Positions 33,719 to 42,745 are shown, numbered from the stretch's first letter. The stretch: DNA of 64,000 nt from PALSA-1006 sp964532405 (GCA_964532405.1 CAZHIC010000005.1:25527-89526); one strand, 5' to 3'. Translations and numbers: made by a program. Notes: a model not told the origin generated them from the letters alone.

Positions 33719-34508
33719 CTGGTTTTGGTGCTTCGGGCTGATCGCATTCATCAGCCTGTTCGCCTGGTTCTCCGCCCTGTCCCGCTTGCGCACCATCAAC
33801 GGCACGCCAACTTCGAAGATCGCCTCCGCCGCACAAGGTTATGTCGAGCTCATCGGCAAGGGAAATTATTTCGACGCAACACCTGTCATCAGCCAATTTT
33901 TTCTGCTGCCTTGCCTCTGGTATCGCTACAAAGCTGAGCACAAAAACAGCAAGAACGAATGGAGCATAGAAAGCAGCGAAAAAAGTGAAGCTCCCTTTCT
34001 GCTCGATGATGGCAGCGCCACCTGCGTGGTTGATCTGACCGGAGCGGAAATCATCACCGCCCATAAAGAGACATGGACAAAAGGCGAATACCGCTACACA
34101 GAATGGAAGCTGCTGAACATCGACACGATCTACGCAATTGGAGAGCTCAAAACCGAAGGTGGCAGCTCGGACGCGGGGCTCAGCAGCGATGAGATCAAAA
34201 CGGTATTGGCCGAATGGAAGCTGAACATGCCGGAACTGCACGCCCGTTTCGACCTCAATCGGGACGGCGAACTCGATATGCAAGAGTGGGGGTTGGCATG
34301 CAACGCGGCCAAACGCGAAGCCGAAAAACGTTTGACCCAAGCGCGCTCAGCGCCGGACACCCACTACCTCGTGCGCCCCGATAGTGGCCGCCTGTTTCTC
34401 CTCAGCAACCTCGCCCCGGAAAAACTCGCCCGCCGTTACGCCATCTGGACTTGGGCGCATCTGGTTATCTTCTTCAGAGCGCTGGGCGGGGTGATTTGGG
34501 TGTTGTAG
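33719..34508 (+). pseudogene. GIDE-domain (E3-ligase-like) membrane protein, 5' end deleted
   Basis: The open frame runs to 34508. After GLIAFISLFAWFSALSRLRT it carries the signature NGTPTSKIASAAQGYVELIG of the GIDE family, whose bacterial genes commonly follow lemA. A soluble beta-rich domain, an EF-hand-like loop (DLNRDGELDMQEW) and a C-terminal membrane segment (WTWAHLVIFFRALGGVIWVL) follow. There is no native start: the frame is open only into lemA, where a GTG at 33669 is the nearest candidate. The first membrane segment is truncated. If expressed, it would be about 265-280 residues with a foreign N-terminus. Confidence 0.72.
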
Positions 34509-34519
34509 CGAAACTGACT

Positions 34520-34786
34520 TCAAGCTGCACGCGCACGTTGTTCTTCGAGCTTCGCAGGTCGGCTTTCGAGGTAAAGCGTGTCGGGATCGAAGTCAATTTC
34601 TTGTGGCCATGTAACGGTGCCGTGACCAACTTGTGCCAGCTTAAAAAATGTAACTTGGCGTAATGGCTTGAATACCGGATAAACCAGATAAGGCGTCATG
34701 TCGAAATGACGTTTTTCACCGTTGGCAAAGGTGAGTAGCAGTGAGTGGTCATCTTGGGCTGTGACAGCTGCAATCCGTGGGTTCAT
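34520..34786 (-). CDS. DUF2442 family protein
   Basis: 88 residues beginning MNPRIAAVTAQDDHSLLLTF, with FANGEKRHFDMTPYL and FDPDTLYLESRP, a standard DUF2442 sequence. Function unknown. There is no DUF4160 partner next to it; 58 bases upstream lies a DUF2283 gene. It is convergent with the truncated GIDE gene. Confidence 0.85.
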   Translation of the reverse strand: MNPRIAAVTAQDDHSLLLTFANGEKRHFDMTPYLVYPVFKPLRQVTFFKLAQVGHGTVTWPQEIDFDPDTLYLESRPAKLEEQRARAA

Positions 34787-34844
34787 GGTTTTCTCCTAGC
34801 GCAGAGAATCAATCTTAACAAGGATTTCGGTCAGCAAAACACAT

Positions 34845-35042
34845 TCAAGCTGCACGGGCATGTTGTACTTCGAGCGGGTAAGCTCCATTCGCACGAGCCT
34901 CTAGCAATACCACTTCTACCGCGCTGCCATCTTCGGCATAGCTGATATGCGTGTTCCAATTTTGTGATATTTCTTTGGTAATAGGCTTGTCAGACAAGCG
35001 AATCACAAGAATGTCGTCTTCATCGAAATAAGTGGTGTGCAT
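34845..35042 (-). CDS. DUF2283 family protein (antitoxin-like)
   Basis: 65 residues: MHTTYFDEDDILVIRLSDKP, VVLLEARANGAYP. This is the DUF2283 pattern, which often follows a DUF4258 gene. The ATG is preceded by TAGGAGG, and the gene starts nine bases after the DUF4258 stop. By context the pair resembles a toxin-antitoxin module, with this as the probable antitoxin; that role is inference. Confidence 0.8.
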   Translation of the reverse strand: MHTTYFDEDDILVIRLSDKPITKEISQNWNTHISYAEDGSAVEVVLLEARANGAYPLEVQHARAA

Positions 35043-35051
35043 ATTTACCTC

Positions 35052-35303
35052 CTACAAAACGGCGAAATGGTGCATGACTGTTTTAACCACAACACAATCC
35101 TCAAGTACCAGCACTGCACATAACAAATTGTCATGCCGATCTGGGAATTCCTTGAATGCCCAAAGGTGAGTGGCATCCTTGTAACGTGCATCTCCGCTAT
35201 CAATCACCTCAAGCAACATTACTTCGCTAATATCCCGCTCAACCATTCGAATCTTCGCGTGGGTGGAAATAACAACTGGAAACTGAAAACGGATACTAAA
35301 CAT
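35052..35303 (-). CDS. DUF4258 family protein (toxin-like)
   Basis: 83 residues with STHAKIRMVERDISEVMLLE and VLEDCVVVKTVMHHF, matching DUF4258, a compact fold related to RelE/BrnT-like proteins. It is paired with the following DUF2283 gene. Toxin activity is inferred from this pairing only. Confidence 0.8.
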   Translation of the reverse strand: MFSIRFQFPVVISTHAKIRMVERDISEVMLLEVIDSGDARYKDATHLWAFKEFPDRHDNLLCAVLVLEDCVVVKTVMHHFAVL

Positions 35304-35377
35304 GACAATGACTGTAACGCCCCTAAATTAGCTTGTCCAGATGCCTGTACAAATCAGCTTGCGGGCGAGGGGATTTA

Positions 35378-37285
35378 TCACTTGCCTTCCAACGCCTCCC
35401 AGCGCGCCATCAACTGCAACAACTCTTCCTCGATCACCGCCGCGCGCTCTTGCAGTTGTTTGGCGTGCGTCGGATTGTCGCGGTACAAATCTCCCGCTCC
35501 CAAAGCCGCCACGAGCTCTTCCTGTTCGCGCTCCAGCTTCTCGATGCGCGGCGGAATCTCGTCCAACTCCTTCTGCTCTTTAAAGCTCAGCTTGCGTGCA
35601 GATTTAGCCTTGGGCGTTTCGGCTTTGGCGGCAGGCTTGGAAGATGACGCCACCGCTTTCGGCTGCGCACTTTGTGCGGCTTCATATTTCTTCACACGCA
35701 CCCAGTCTTCATAACCGCCGACGTATTCCATCAAGTTGCCGTCGCCCTCAAAGGCGATCACCTGCGTCACCACGTTGTCCAAGAATGAACGGTCATGGCT
35801 GACTAAGAACAGCGTGCCGTCGTAGTTCGCCAGCAGCTCTTCCAGCAATTCCAAGGTCTCGATGTCGAGGTCGTTGGTCGGCTCGTCCAGTACCAGCACG
35901 TTGGCGGGACGGGTGAACAGACGCGCCAGCAGCAAACGGTTGCGTTCGCCGCCGGACAAGCTCTTAACAGGCGAACGCGCACGTTCCGGTGCAAACAAAA
36001 AATCGCCGAGGTAACTGATGACATGCTTTTTCTGCCCGCCGATGTCCACGAAATCCGAGCCCTGACTGATGGTGTCGGCCAGCGTCGCTTCCTCGTTGAG
36101 TTGCGCGCGCAACTGGTCGAAATAGGCCACGCTGAGTTTCGTGCCCATCTTCACTTCGCCGCTATCCGGCGCCAACTCGCCCAGAATTATTTTCAGCAAC
36201 GTGCTCTTACCCGCGCCGTTCGGCCCGAGCAGACCGATCTTGTCGCCGCGTTGAATGCGGCAGGAAAAATCGTTGATGATCTTGCGCTCGCCGTAAGTCT
36301 TGCTCACGTTGCTCAGCTCCGCCACCAGCTTGCCGGAACGCTCGCCCGTCTCCACGTTCAACTCGACCTTGCCCACTTTTTCGCGCCGTGCCGCACGGTC
36401 CAGACGCAATTGCTCCAAGCGCCGCACACGACCTTCGTTGCGCACGCCGCGCGCCTTGATGCCCTGACGTATCCACACTTCTTCCTGCGCCAGCACCTTG
36501 TCGAACTTGGCGCTATGCACCGCCTCATCCGCCAGCATCAGCTCTTTCAATTTTTGATAGGCCGAAAAATTGCCGGGGAAGCTGGCCATCTTGCCGCGAT
36601 CCAGTTCGACGATGCGCGTAGTGACGTTGTCGAGAAAGCGCCGGTCGTGGGTCACGAACAACACACTACCGCGAAAATTATTCAGCAGCCCTTCCAGCCA
36701 TTCGATGGAAGCAAAATCCAGATGGTTGGTCGGCTCGTCGAGGATCAACACCTCCGGCTCGGCCACCAACGCTTGCGCCAGCGCCACGCGCTTGCGCACC
36801 CCGCCGGAAAGCGAACCCACCAGCGCTTCCGGGTCGAGTTCCAAGCGCTGAATAGCGGTCTCGATGCGCGCCTGCACCGCCCAGCCGTTCTGCGCTTCCA
36901 GCGCGGTTTGCAGCGGCTGCATCGCCTCCAATAACGTTTCGTAATCCGCATCCGGCTCGGCCAGTTGATGCGACAGATGATGGTAGTCGGTGATGATCTG
37001 GTGCAACTCGCCCAAGCCTTCCGCCACCGCATCGAACACCGTCAATTCAGGATTCAAAACCGGCTCCTGGCTCACATAGCAAATGCGCACGCCGGGCTGA
37101 CGCCACACGATGCCATCATCCAAAGCATGCTGCCCGGCAAGCACGCGCAACAGGCTGGACTTGCCGCCGCCGTTGCGCCCGATGAGGCCGACGCGCTCAT
37201 TCTCGTCGAGTTGAAAATTCACCTTGTCCAGCAGGGCAACGTGACCGAAAGCCAGTGCGGCTTTATCCAGCGTAATGTAGGGCAT
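35378..37285 (-). CDS. uup: ABC-F ATPase, Uup type
   Basis: A soluble twin-ATPase protein of the ABC-F group acting on ribosomes or branched DNA. First ABC: Walker A GRNGGGKSS, signature LSGGVRKRVALAQAL, Walker B VLILDEPTNHLDF. Second ABC: GPNGAGKSTLLK, LSGGERNRLLLAR, VLVLDEPTNDLD. The C-terminal coiled-coil (FKEQKELDEIPPRIEKLERE) is the Uup hallmark. 635 residues. It starts at the stop of the upstream membrane-protein gene (TAATG). Confidence 0.94.
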   Translation of the reverse strand: MPYITLDKAALAFGHVALLDKVNFQLDENERVGLIGRNGGGKSSLLRVLAGQHALDDGIVWRQPGVRICYVSQEPVLNPELTVFDAVAEGLGELHQIITDYHHLSHQLAEPDADYETLLEAMQPLQTALEAQNGWAVQARIETAIQRLELDPEALVGSLSGGVRKRVALAQALVAEPEVLILDEPTNHLDFASIEWLEGLLNNFRGSVLFVTHDRRFLDNVTTRIVELDRGKMASFPGNFSAYQKLKELMLADEAVHSAKFDKVLAQEEVWIRQGIKARGVRNEGRVRRLEQLRLDRAARREKVGKVELNVETGERSGKLVAELSNVSKTYGERKIINDFSCRIQRGDKIGLLGPNGAGKSTLLKIILGELAPDSGEVKMGTKLSVAYFDQLRAQLNEEATLADTISQGSDFVDIGGQKKHVISYLGDFLFAPERARSPVKSLSGGERNRLLLARLFTRPANVLVLDEPTNDLDIETLELLEELLANYDGTLFLVSHDRSFLDNVVTQVIAFEGDGNLMEYVGGYEDWVRVKKYEAAQSAQPKAVASSSKPAAKAETPKAKSARKLSFKEQKELDEIPPRIEKLEREQEELVAALGAGDLYRDNPTHAKQLQERAAVIEEELLQLMARWEALEGK

Positions 37286-37737
37286 CAGGAGTTAGTCTTT
37301 ACAGATTGAGGGAGTGCGGATTGATAAATAAATGAAAAGCTAATCGCCCACATCGCCATCACCCAGTACCCGAAGGCATCGGTGAAACCGGAAGCTAAAA
37401 TTCTCGTATTGTGGTCGGTAAAAAGCGGCCGCGTTATTTCGAAACTCAACAACAGCACCGCCAGCACATTCGCCGCCAGCATCAAACCATGCCCCAATCG
37501 AAAACCTTTGCCCTGCGGCTTACCTATCGGCCACAGCGAACCGCGCATGATCTGCACCACCGCCACCGCGCCGATCACCAGCAACAAGCCCACCAGCCGC
37601 CCCGGAATGCCCTGCTCATGCGTATCCGCCCCGGCCAACTCAAGCAACATGCGCCCCGCAAACGCCAGCCAGCCCATCGCCAATATGTGCGGCAGCAACA
37701 CCCAAGCCGCAAACAGATTCAACTTATCCAATTTCAT
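37285..37737 (-). CDS. Small four-helix membrane protein, unknown
   Basis: About 150 residues with four hydrophobic segments: LFAAWVLLPHILAMGWLAFA, LVGLLLVIGAVAVVQIM, LMLAANVLAVLLLSF and YWVMAMWAISFSFIYQ. The start at 37737 (MKLDKLNLFAAW) is preferred over an upstream frame that runs into a repeat. No family is recognised. It overlaps uup by one base, so the two are probably co-expressed. Confidence 0.6.
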   Translation of the reverse strand: MKLDKLNLFAAWVLLPHILAMGWLAFAGRMLLELAGADTHEQGIPGRLVGLLLVIGAVAVVQIMRGSLWPIGKPQGKGFRLGHGLMLAANVLAVLLLSFEITRPLFTDHNTRILASGFTDAFGYWVMAMWAISFSFIYQSALPQSVKTNS

Positions 37738-37776
37738 GTCTTCGTTCCTTACAGTAATTTCTAAATCATCCCTGTA

Positions 37777-37828
37777 GGAGCGGGCCGTGCCCGCGGTGCA
37801 ACGAAAATTAGCGGGCCATGCCCGCTCC
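37777..37828. repeat. Family D palindrome (GGAGCGGGC type)
   Basis: Arms GGAGCGGGC (37777-37785) and GCCCGCTCC (37820-37828), each with internal pairing (CGGGC..GCCCG). The same family, with different sequence in the arms, is at 59135-59195. It lies between the membrane protein and peroxiredoxin genes. Confidence 0.85.
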
Positions 37829-37853
37829 AAAAAAAAAATATTTGGGATAATAA

Positions 37854-38390
37854 TTATTTTAATTTTTTAAAATACTCAATAATCTCCCGCGAATGCCGCG
37901 AAGTCTCCACCTTATCGTACACCTTGCTCACCCTGCCCTGCGGGTCGATCAAAAAGGTGTAGCGCTTGGCATACTTCATAAACCCGAGATTCATCAACAC
38001 CCCGTAACGCGTCGCCACTTCTTTGCCGCTATCCGCCAACAGCGGAAACGGCAGATGATACTTCTGCGCGAACTCGGCATGGCTCTTGCCGTCATCCACA
38101 CTGATGCCCACCACCTGCGCACCCAGCGCCGTCAATTTGTGCAAATCGTCGCGAAAAGCACACGCCTCCTGCGTGCAACCCGGCGTATCGTCCTTGGGAT
38201 AGAAGTACAACACCAGCCACTTTCCGGAAAATTCTTTCAGGCTGTGCAGCACGCCGTTCTGATCCGGCAAATTGAAATCCGGCGCGGCCTCGCCCACCTT
38301 GGGCAACTCGCCCGCCCGCACCATCTGGCTGAACGCCATCACCAGCGCCCCGATCAAACCAAACAATATTAACCATTTCATAGCAAACAC
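37854..38390 (-). CDS. Peroxiredoxin, Bcp/PrxQ type, membrane-anchored
   Basis: Thiol peroxidase of the BCP/PrxQ group. The peroxidatic cysteine is Cys72 (DDTPGCTQEAC), with the resolving cysteine probably Cys77. Residues 4-22 are hydrophobic (MKWLILFGLIGALVMAF), so the enzyme is probably periplasmic or anchored in the membrane, unlike cytoplasmic Bcp. 178 residues against about 155 for the plain enzyme. Confidence 0.9.
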   Translation of the reverse strand: MFAMKWLILFGLIGALVMAFSQMVRAGELPKVGEAAPDFNLPDQNGVLHSLKEFSGKWLVLYFYPKDDTPGCTQEACAFRDDLHKLTALGAQVVGISVDDGKSHAEFAQKYHLPFPLLADSGKEVATRYGVLMNLGFMKYAKRYTFLIDPQGRVSKVYDKVETSRHSREIIEYFKKLK

Positions 38391-38457
38391 CCCAGAGCGA
38401 AAACAGCAGGGGCGCGATTTTACGTTAGAATGCGCGCCGCGTTGTAAGCATCAGCAC

Positions 38458-38499
38458 GTCCTCGTAGTTAGATGGATATAACCGCCCCCTCCTAAGTGA
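38458..38499 (+). pseudogene. Partial tRNA-Arg copy
   Basis: The 5' half of a tRNA-Arg(CCU) almost identical to the intact gene 190 bases downstream: CCTCGTAGTTAGATGGATAT then AACCGCCCCCTCCTAAGTG. The match ends in the anticodon stem, and no variable or T arm follows. The 150 bases up to the intact tRNA are AT-rich, with an inverted repeat ATATTCACA/TGTGAATAT at 38604-38612 and 38628-38636 just before it. Confidence 0.8.
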
Positions 38500-38648
38500 G
38501 TGACCGGCAAAAAGTGGGATGCCACGAAAAACGCGCAATGCTTTGCTTTATTTATTACTTTTTAATGTTTAAGGGGTTTTAGACCTGACATAAAACAACG
38601 CAAATATTCACATTTAAACGATTTCAGTGTGAATATATTGTAAATATT

Positions 38649-38723
38649 GCCCTCGTAGTTAAATGGATATAACCGCTGCCTCCTAAGTGGCAATTGTGGG
38701 TTCGATTCCCGCCGAGGGCACCA
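38649..38723 (+). tRNA. tRNA-Arg, anticodon CCU, with encoded CCA
   Basis: Acceptor arms GCCCTCG (38649-38655) and CGAGGGC (38713-38719), discriminator A, encoded CCA 38721-38723. D arm TAGTTAAATGGATATAAC. The anticodon CCT is at 38682-38684 in loop CTCCTAA. T arm GTGGGTTCGATTCCCGC. It closely resembles E. coli tRNA-Arg(CCU). Confidence 0.96.
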
Positions 38724-38742
38724 AACAAACAAAGGCTTTGCG

Positions 38743-38897
38743 ATGTGCGAAGAGATATTGAAAGACTTAAAAACCGAGTTCGGCAAACAACGGGTTTTGT
38801 CGTCTTCCGACATTGCCTATAACCTCCGATGAGCTGCATAAGCTCTTAACGTTGAAAATCAAGCAAGCTGGAAATCCAAAAGCAATCAGAATCGTCC
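38743..38897 (+). pseudogene. Broken gene fragment beside tRNA-Arg
   Basis: ATG 38743 gives MCEEILKDLKTEFGKQRVLS then SSDIAYNLR and a stop at 38830-38832. Another frame goes on immediately with SDELHKLLTLKIKQAGNPKA and IRI before running into the YebC gene end. Together they look like one frameshifted small protein of the kind encoded next to integrases or in plasmid regions. No family is firmly recognised. It sits directly 3' of the tRNA, a usual integration point. Confidence 0.4.
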
Positions 38898-39602
38898 CTA
38901 CCCCGCCAACCCCACATAAACATTCTGCACATCGTCATCCTCATCAATCGCTTCCAGAAACGCTTCCACTTCTTCGCGCTCGGCATCGTTGCTGAGGGTG
39001 ACGGGATTCTTCGGGCGGTAGCCTAGCTGGGCGGAGACGACGGTGAAGCCTTGCCCGGGCAGGGCTTTGCACACAGCATCGAGGTCGGTGACGTCGGTGA
39101 TGAACAGGGTTGCACCTTCTTCGGAGGGCTCGAAATCTTGCGCGCCCGCTTCGATGGCGGCGACTTCGGGGTCGGAGTCTTTGGTGTTCGGTATCGCTTC
39201 GATCATGCCGACATAGCTGAAGTCCCACGAGACGGAACCTTCCGCGCCGAGCTGACCTTTGCGGAACAGTACGTTCATGCTGGACTTGGTGCGGTTGATG
39301 TTGTCGGACAGGCACTCGACGATAACGGGCACGCGGTGAGGGGCGAAACCTTCATAGACGAGGCGTTCCAGATGCGCGCCTCCATCGAGCAGGCCTGCGC
39401 CTTTTTTGATGGCGCGATCTAGTGTTTCGCGCGGCATGGAAGCTTTTTTGGCTTGCTCGACGACCAGACGTAAACGCGAATTGGAATCCGGATCAGCGCC
39501 CCCTTTTGCGGCGACCATGATCTCTTTGGACAGCTTGCCGAAGATTTTACCTTTTGCGTTTGCTGCGACTTCTTTGTGTCTGGCTTTCCACTGTGCGCCC
39601 AT
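38898..39602 (-). CDS. YebC/PmpR family transcription- or translation-linked protein
   Basis: 234 residues starting MGAQWKARHKEVAANAKGKI, then FGKLSKEIMVAAKGG, VEQAKKASMPRETLDRAIKK, LVYEGFAPHRVPVIVECLSD and SFVSW-like VSWDFSYVGMIE. The YebC/TACO1 family is linked to DNA-binding regulation and to relief of ribosome stalling. The ATG at 39602 gives the family N-terminus; 17 upstream codons are ignored. The MGAQWK beginning marks the paralogue distinct from the MAGHSKW type. Confidence 0.93.
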   Translation of the reverse strand: MGAQWKARHKEVAANAKGKIFGKLSKEIMVAAKGGADPDSNSRLRLVVEQAKKASMPRETLDRAIKKGAGLLDGGAHLERLVYEGFAPHRVPVIVECLSDNINRTKSSMNVLFRKGQLGAEGSVSWDFSYVGMIEAIPNTKDSDPEVAAIEAGAQDFEPSEEGATLFITDVTDLDAVCKALPGQGFTVVSAQLGYRPKNPVTLSNDAEREEVEAFLEAIDEDDDVQNVYVGLAG

Positions 39603-39744
39603 GTCTGTTCTCTTGTGTGTTGGTTTATACAAAAACTTCCGAACGCGCATCTTGCCTTAAGTGCGGGTCTGCATCAATCTCGAATGGCGACATGCTGGGG
39701 AAATGACGTAATATTCAGACTACGGTTCAATATATTTTTCGCGC

Positions 39745-39787
39745 GCCTTCGATACACCGCGCTACGCGCGGCACTCAGGACGAACGG
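39745..39787. repeat. Repeat related to family F near 39.76 kb
   Basis: The 230-base gap before the methyltransferase holds a hairpin CCGCG CTA CGCGCGG followed by GGCACTCAGGACGAACGG. Its end resembles the CGAACGG arm of the trpB-trpF repeat. No gene is seen in this gap. Confidence 0.45.
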
Positions 39788-39832
39788 TCGCTTTCAGCCC
39801 ATCGCTAAATACTGAAAATATCAAACACATTG

Positions 39833-40768
39833 ATGAAGCAAAATTCTTACGCAAAAACGCTGGGGTGGCTAAAAACAAATCCGTCTTTGGATGAGCTTTG
39901 CGCCAGGCATCCAGAGGAATGGGCTACCGTACAGCAGGATATTGCGGTCATTGTCGAGCGCGGCGTTGCGGCAGAATTGAAGGCGTATCTGGAGCGCGTA
40001 TCCGCTCCAGCCGCCCAACCTTCTTTCGGTAAACCGCAACCCGACAGGAATGCCGCTCTGGCGCAATTTATTCGCAGCCGCATGGCGCATGAGTCGGTCA
40101 AAAAGCTCTGTCTGTCCACATTGGCCGCAGATGTCGGCGCAACCAAAGGCAAGCTGCGCTTCAACCTGTTCAACGGATTCATTGCGCAGAAGCTGCTGTT
40201 TGCCCGAGGGCTGGAGCGCAAGCCGGTTTCGCTGTTCTGGTTCCGCTTGTTCTGGCCGCTGGTGTGGCAGAAAAAACGCCTGATGCCACTGGTGCAACCC
40301 CGAGGAATTTATTGCTTCTACTCGCGTGCGCTAATCGAAGCGTTAGCCGGAATGATCGGCTCCAGAAATTGTCTGGAAATCGGTGCGGGGGACGGAACGC
40401 TGACGCGCTTTCTGAAAGATCGGGGAATACAACTTACCGCAACGGACAATCATGGCTGGAGTCAGGCGGTGAAATACCCGGAATGGGTCATCAAGCTGGA
40501 TGCGCGCGCGGCACTGACCACCTACACGCCGGAGGTGGTGATCTGTTCGTGGCCGCCGTCGCAAAACGATTTTGAACGCGATGTGTTCAATACACCCAGC
40601 GTGCAACTGTATATCGTCATCGGCAGCCGCCACCAGTTTGCGTTCGGCAATTGGAAAGACTACAAACTGCAACCCACCTTTGATCTTGAAGAGGATAAAA
40701 AACTGGGGGCATTAGTATTGCCGCCGGAATTAGGCGCCGCCGTTTATGTGTTCCGGCGCAAGCGGTGA
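39833..40768 (+). CDS. SAM-dependent methyltransferase-like protein, unknown substrate
   Basis: 311 residues. The N-terminal 140 residues are helical with no recognised domain. Residues about 180-200 carry a class I methyltransferase motif I, NCLEIGAGDGTLTRFL, followed by ATDNHGW (motif II-like) and VVICSWPPSQNDFER in the motif IV position. The C-terminus returns to a beta strand, GAAVYVFRRK. The substrate cannot be inferred. It is transcribed toward recQ. The start is ATG 39833, directly after a TTG in frame. Confidence 0.65.
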   Translation: MKQNSYAKTLGWLKTNPSLDELCARHPEEWATVQQDIAVIVERGVAAELKAYLERVSAPAAQPSFGKPQPDRNAALAQFIRSRMAHESVKKLCLSTLAADVGATKGKLRFNLFNGFIAQKLLFARGLERKPVSLFWFRLFWPLVWQKKRLMPLVQPRGIYCFYSRALIEALAGMIGSRNCLEIGAGDGTLTRFLKDRGIQLTATDNHGWSQAVKYPEWVIKLDARAALTTYTPEVVICSWPPSQNDFERDVFNTPSVQLYIVIGSRHQFAFGNWKDYKLQPTFDLEEDKKLGALVLPPELGAAVYVFRRKR

Positions 40769-40772
40769 CACG

Positions 40773-42617
40773 TCACCGCACTCCAGAATTACCGACCTCT
40801 TCCACCACCTGCAAAAACGCATCGCCGTACTTCGCCAGCTTGGATTGCCCCACGCCGCTGATCTGCCCCATCTCGTTTAAGGTCTGCGGCTTGCGGTTGA
40901 GCATTTCCAGCAAAGTGCTGTCGTGGAAAATGACGTAAGGCGGCACGCCTTGTTCGCGCGCGAGCTCCATGCGTTTGGCTTTGAGCGCCTGCCATAACGG
41001 GTCTTCATTGGCTCCAGCGAAGGCCTCGCGCAAGCGCGAACCGCGTTCGACTTTGCTGGTTTTACGTTTGGCGGGTTCGGCGTCGCGGCGCAGCCACACT
41101 CCCTGCTGTCCTTTCAGCACGGGACGCGCCGCCTCGGTGAGTTTCAAGCCGCCGTAGGCTTCCATATCCACATTGATATATCCGGCGGCGGCGAGCTGGC
41201 GATAGACGCTGCTCCATTGTGTTTGCGCCAATTCCTTGCCGATGCCGAAGGTGCTGAGTTGCTGGTGGTTAAATTGCTCGACCTTGGGCGTGGCCTTGCC
41301 CAGCAACACGTCAATGAGGTGCGCCACACCGAAGCGTTGTCCGGTGCGATACACGCAGGACAGCGCCATCTGCGCGGCTTGCGTGGCGTCCCATGTATCC
41401 ACGGGCGCTAGGCAGTTATCGCACTGCCCGCAATCGCCGAGATGCTCTTCGCCGAAATAGCGCAGCACGGCCTGGTGACGGCAGGCAGTAGACTCGCAGA
41501 AGCCCAGCAGCGCATCGAGCTTTTGCAGTTCGACGCGCTTGCGTTCCTCCGGTGCATCACCGGACAGCAGCATCTGGCGCATAGACACCACATCGCCCAA
41601 GCCGTAAGCCATCCACGCGTTCGCGGGCAAGCCGTCGCGCCCGGCGCGGCCAGTCTCCTGATAGTAGCCTTCCATGCTTTTGGGCAAGTCGAGGTGCGCG
41701 ACGAAGCGCACGTTGGGTTTGTCGATACCCATGCCGAAGGCGACGGTGGCGACCATGATGACGCCTTCCTCGCGCAGGAATCTGCGCTGATTTTTGTTGC
41801 GCACGGCGGCGTCCAACCCGGCGTGATACGGCAAGGCATCCCAGCCCTGCTCCTTCAGCCACGCGGCAGTCTCATCCACTTTCTTGCGCGACAGGCAATA
41901 CACGATGCCCGCGTCGTCTGGATGTTCGGTTTCGAGGAAGGACTGTAATTGTTTGCGTGCGTTGTCCTTGAGTGTGACGCGGTAGCGGATATTGGGGCGG
42001 TCGAAGCTGGAAACAAAATGCTGTGCCTGTTCCAGCGTCAGCCGCTCGATGATCTCGCGCCGCGTGGGTGCATCCGCCGTGGCGGTGAGCGCGATGCGCG
42101 GCACGTTGGGAAAGCGTTCGTGCAACACCGTCAGCGCGCGATACTCTGGACGGAAATCATGCCCCCATTGCGACACGCAGTGCGCTTCGTCGATGGCAAA
42201 CAGGGCGATGCGATTCTCCTGCTGCAATCGCTCCAGCAGATTCAAAAAACTTTCCGTCATCAGCCGTTCCGGCGCGACATACAACAGCTTCAACTCACCG
42301 CGCAGCAACTGCTGCGACACTTCGCGCGCAGCATTGGCATCCAGACTGGAATTGAGAAAAGCAGCGGACACGCCGAGCTGTTTCAATGCGTCCACCTGAT
42401 CCTGCATCAGCGCGATCAGCGGCGACACCACGATGCCGACACCCGGACGCAGCAGTGCCGGAATCTGGTAACACAGCGACTTGCCGCCGCCCGTGGGCAT
42501 CAACACCAGCGCATCGCCCCCTGCCCCGACATGCTCGACGATAGCCTGCTGCGCGCCGCGAAACGAGGCGTAGCCGAAGGTGTCGCGCAGGATTTGTTGG
42601 GCGCCGCTGGAAGTCAT
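40773..42617 (-). CDS. recQ: ATP-dependent DNA helicase RecQ
   Basis: 3'-5' helicase for recombination and repair. Walker A LMPTGGGKSLCYQIPAL, DEAH-box FAIDEAHCVSQWGHDFRPEY, motif VI QETGRAGRDG, the four-cysteine zinc site (CRHQAVLRYFGE, CGQCDNC), the winged helix and a C-terminal HRDC domain (GQISGVGQSKLAKYGDAFLQ). 614 residues, normal. Confidence 0.96.
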   Translation of the reverse strand: MTSSGAQQILRDTFGYASFRGAQQAIVEHVGAGGDALVLMPTGGGKSLCYQIPALLRPGVGIVVSPLIALMQDQVDALKQLGVSAAFLNSSLDANAAREVSQQLLRGELKLLYVAPERLMTESFLNLLERLQQENRIALFAIDEAHCVSQWGHDFRPEYRALTVLHERFPNVPRIALTATADAPTRREIIERLTLEQAQHFVSSFDRPNIRYRVTLKDNARKQLQSFLETEHPDDAGIVYCLSRKKVDETAAWLKEQGWDALPYHAGLDAAVRNKNQRRFLREEGVIMVATVAFGMGIDKPNVRFVAHLDLPKSMEGYYQETGRAGRDGLPANAWMAYGLGDVVSMRQMLLSGDAPEERKRVELQKLDALLGFCESTACRHQAVLRYFGEEHLGDCGQCDNCLAPVDTWDATQAAQMALSCVYRTGQRFGVAHLIDVLLGKATPKVEQFNHQQLSTFGIGKELAQTQWSSVYRQLAAAGYINVDMEAYGGLKLTEAARPVLKGQQGVWLRRDAEPAKRKTSKVERGSRLREAFAGANEDPLWQALKAKRMELAREQGVPPYVIFHDSTLLEMLNRKPQTLNEMGQISGVGQSKLAKYGDAFLQVVEEVGNSGVR

Positions 42618-42745
42618 GAGTGGGGTGAGTCCGTAAGGTATCGCAGATTATCCCGCACATTGGCTACGCCGCAACATGCGGGTAACAAAATTCATCGGGG
42701 TGCGATGGTATGATGTTCTCAGCATAAATACCAACAAGGAATGAT

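Noticed and set aside
36023..36934. 303-codon plus-strand open frame opposite uup
   Set aside because: Antisense shadow; no start signal and no recognisable motifs.
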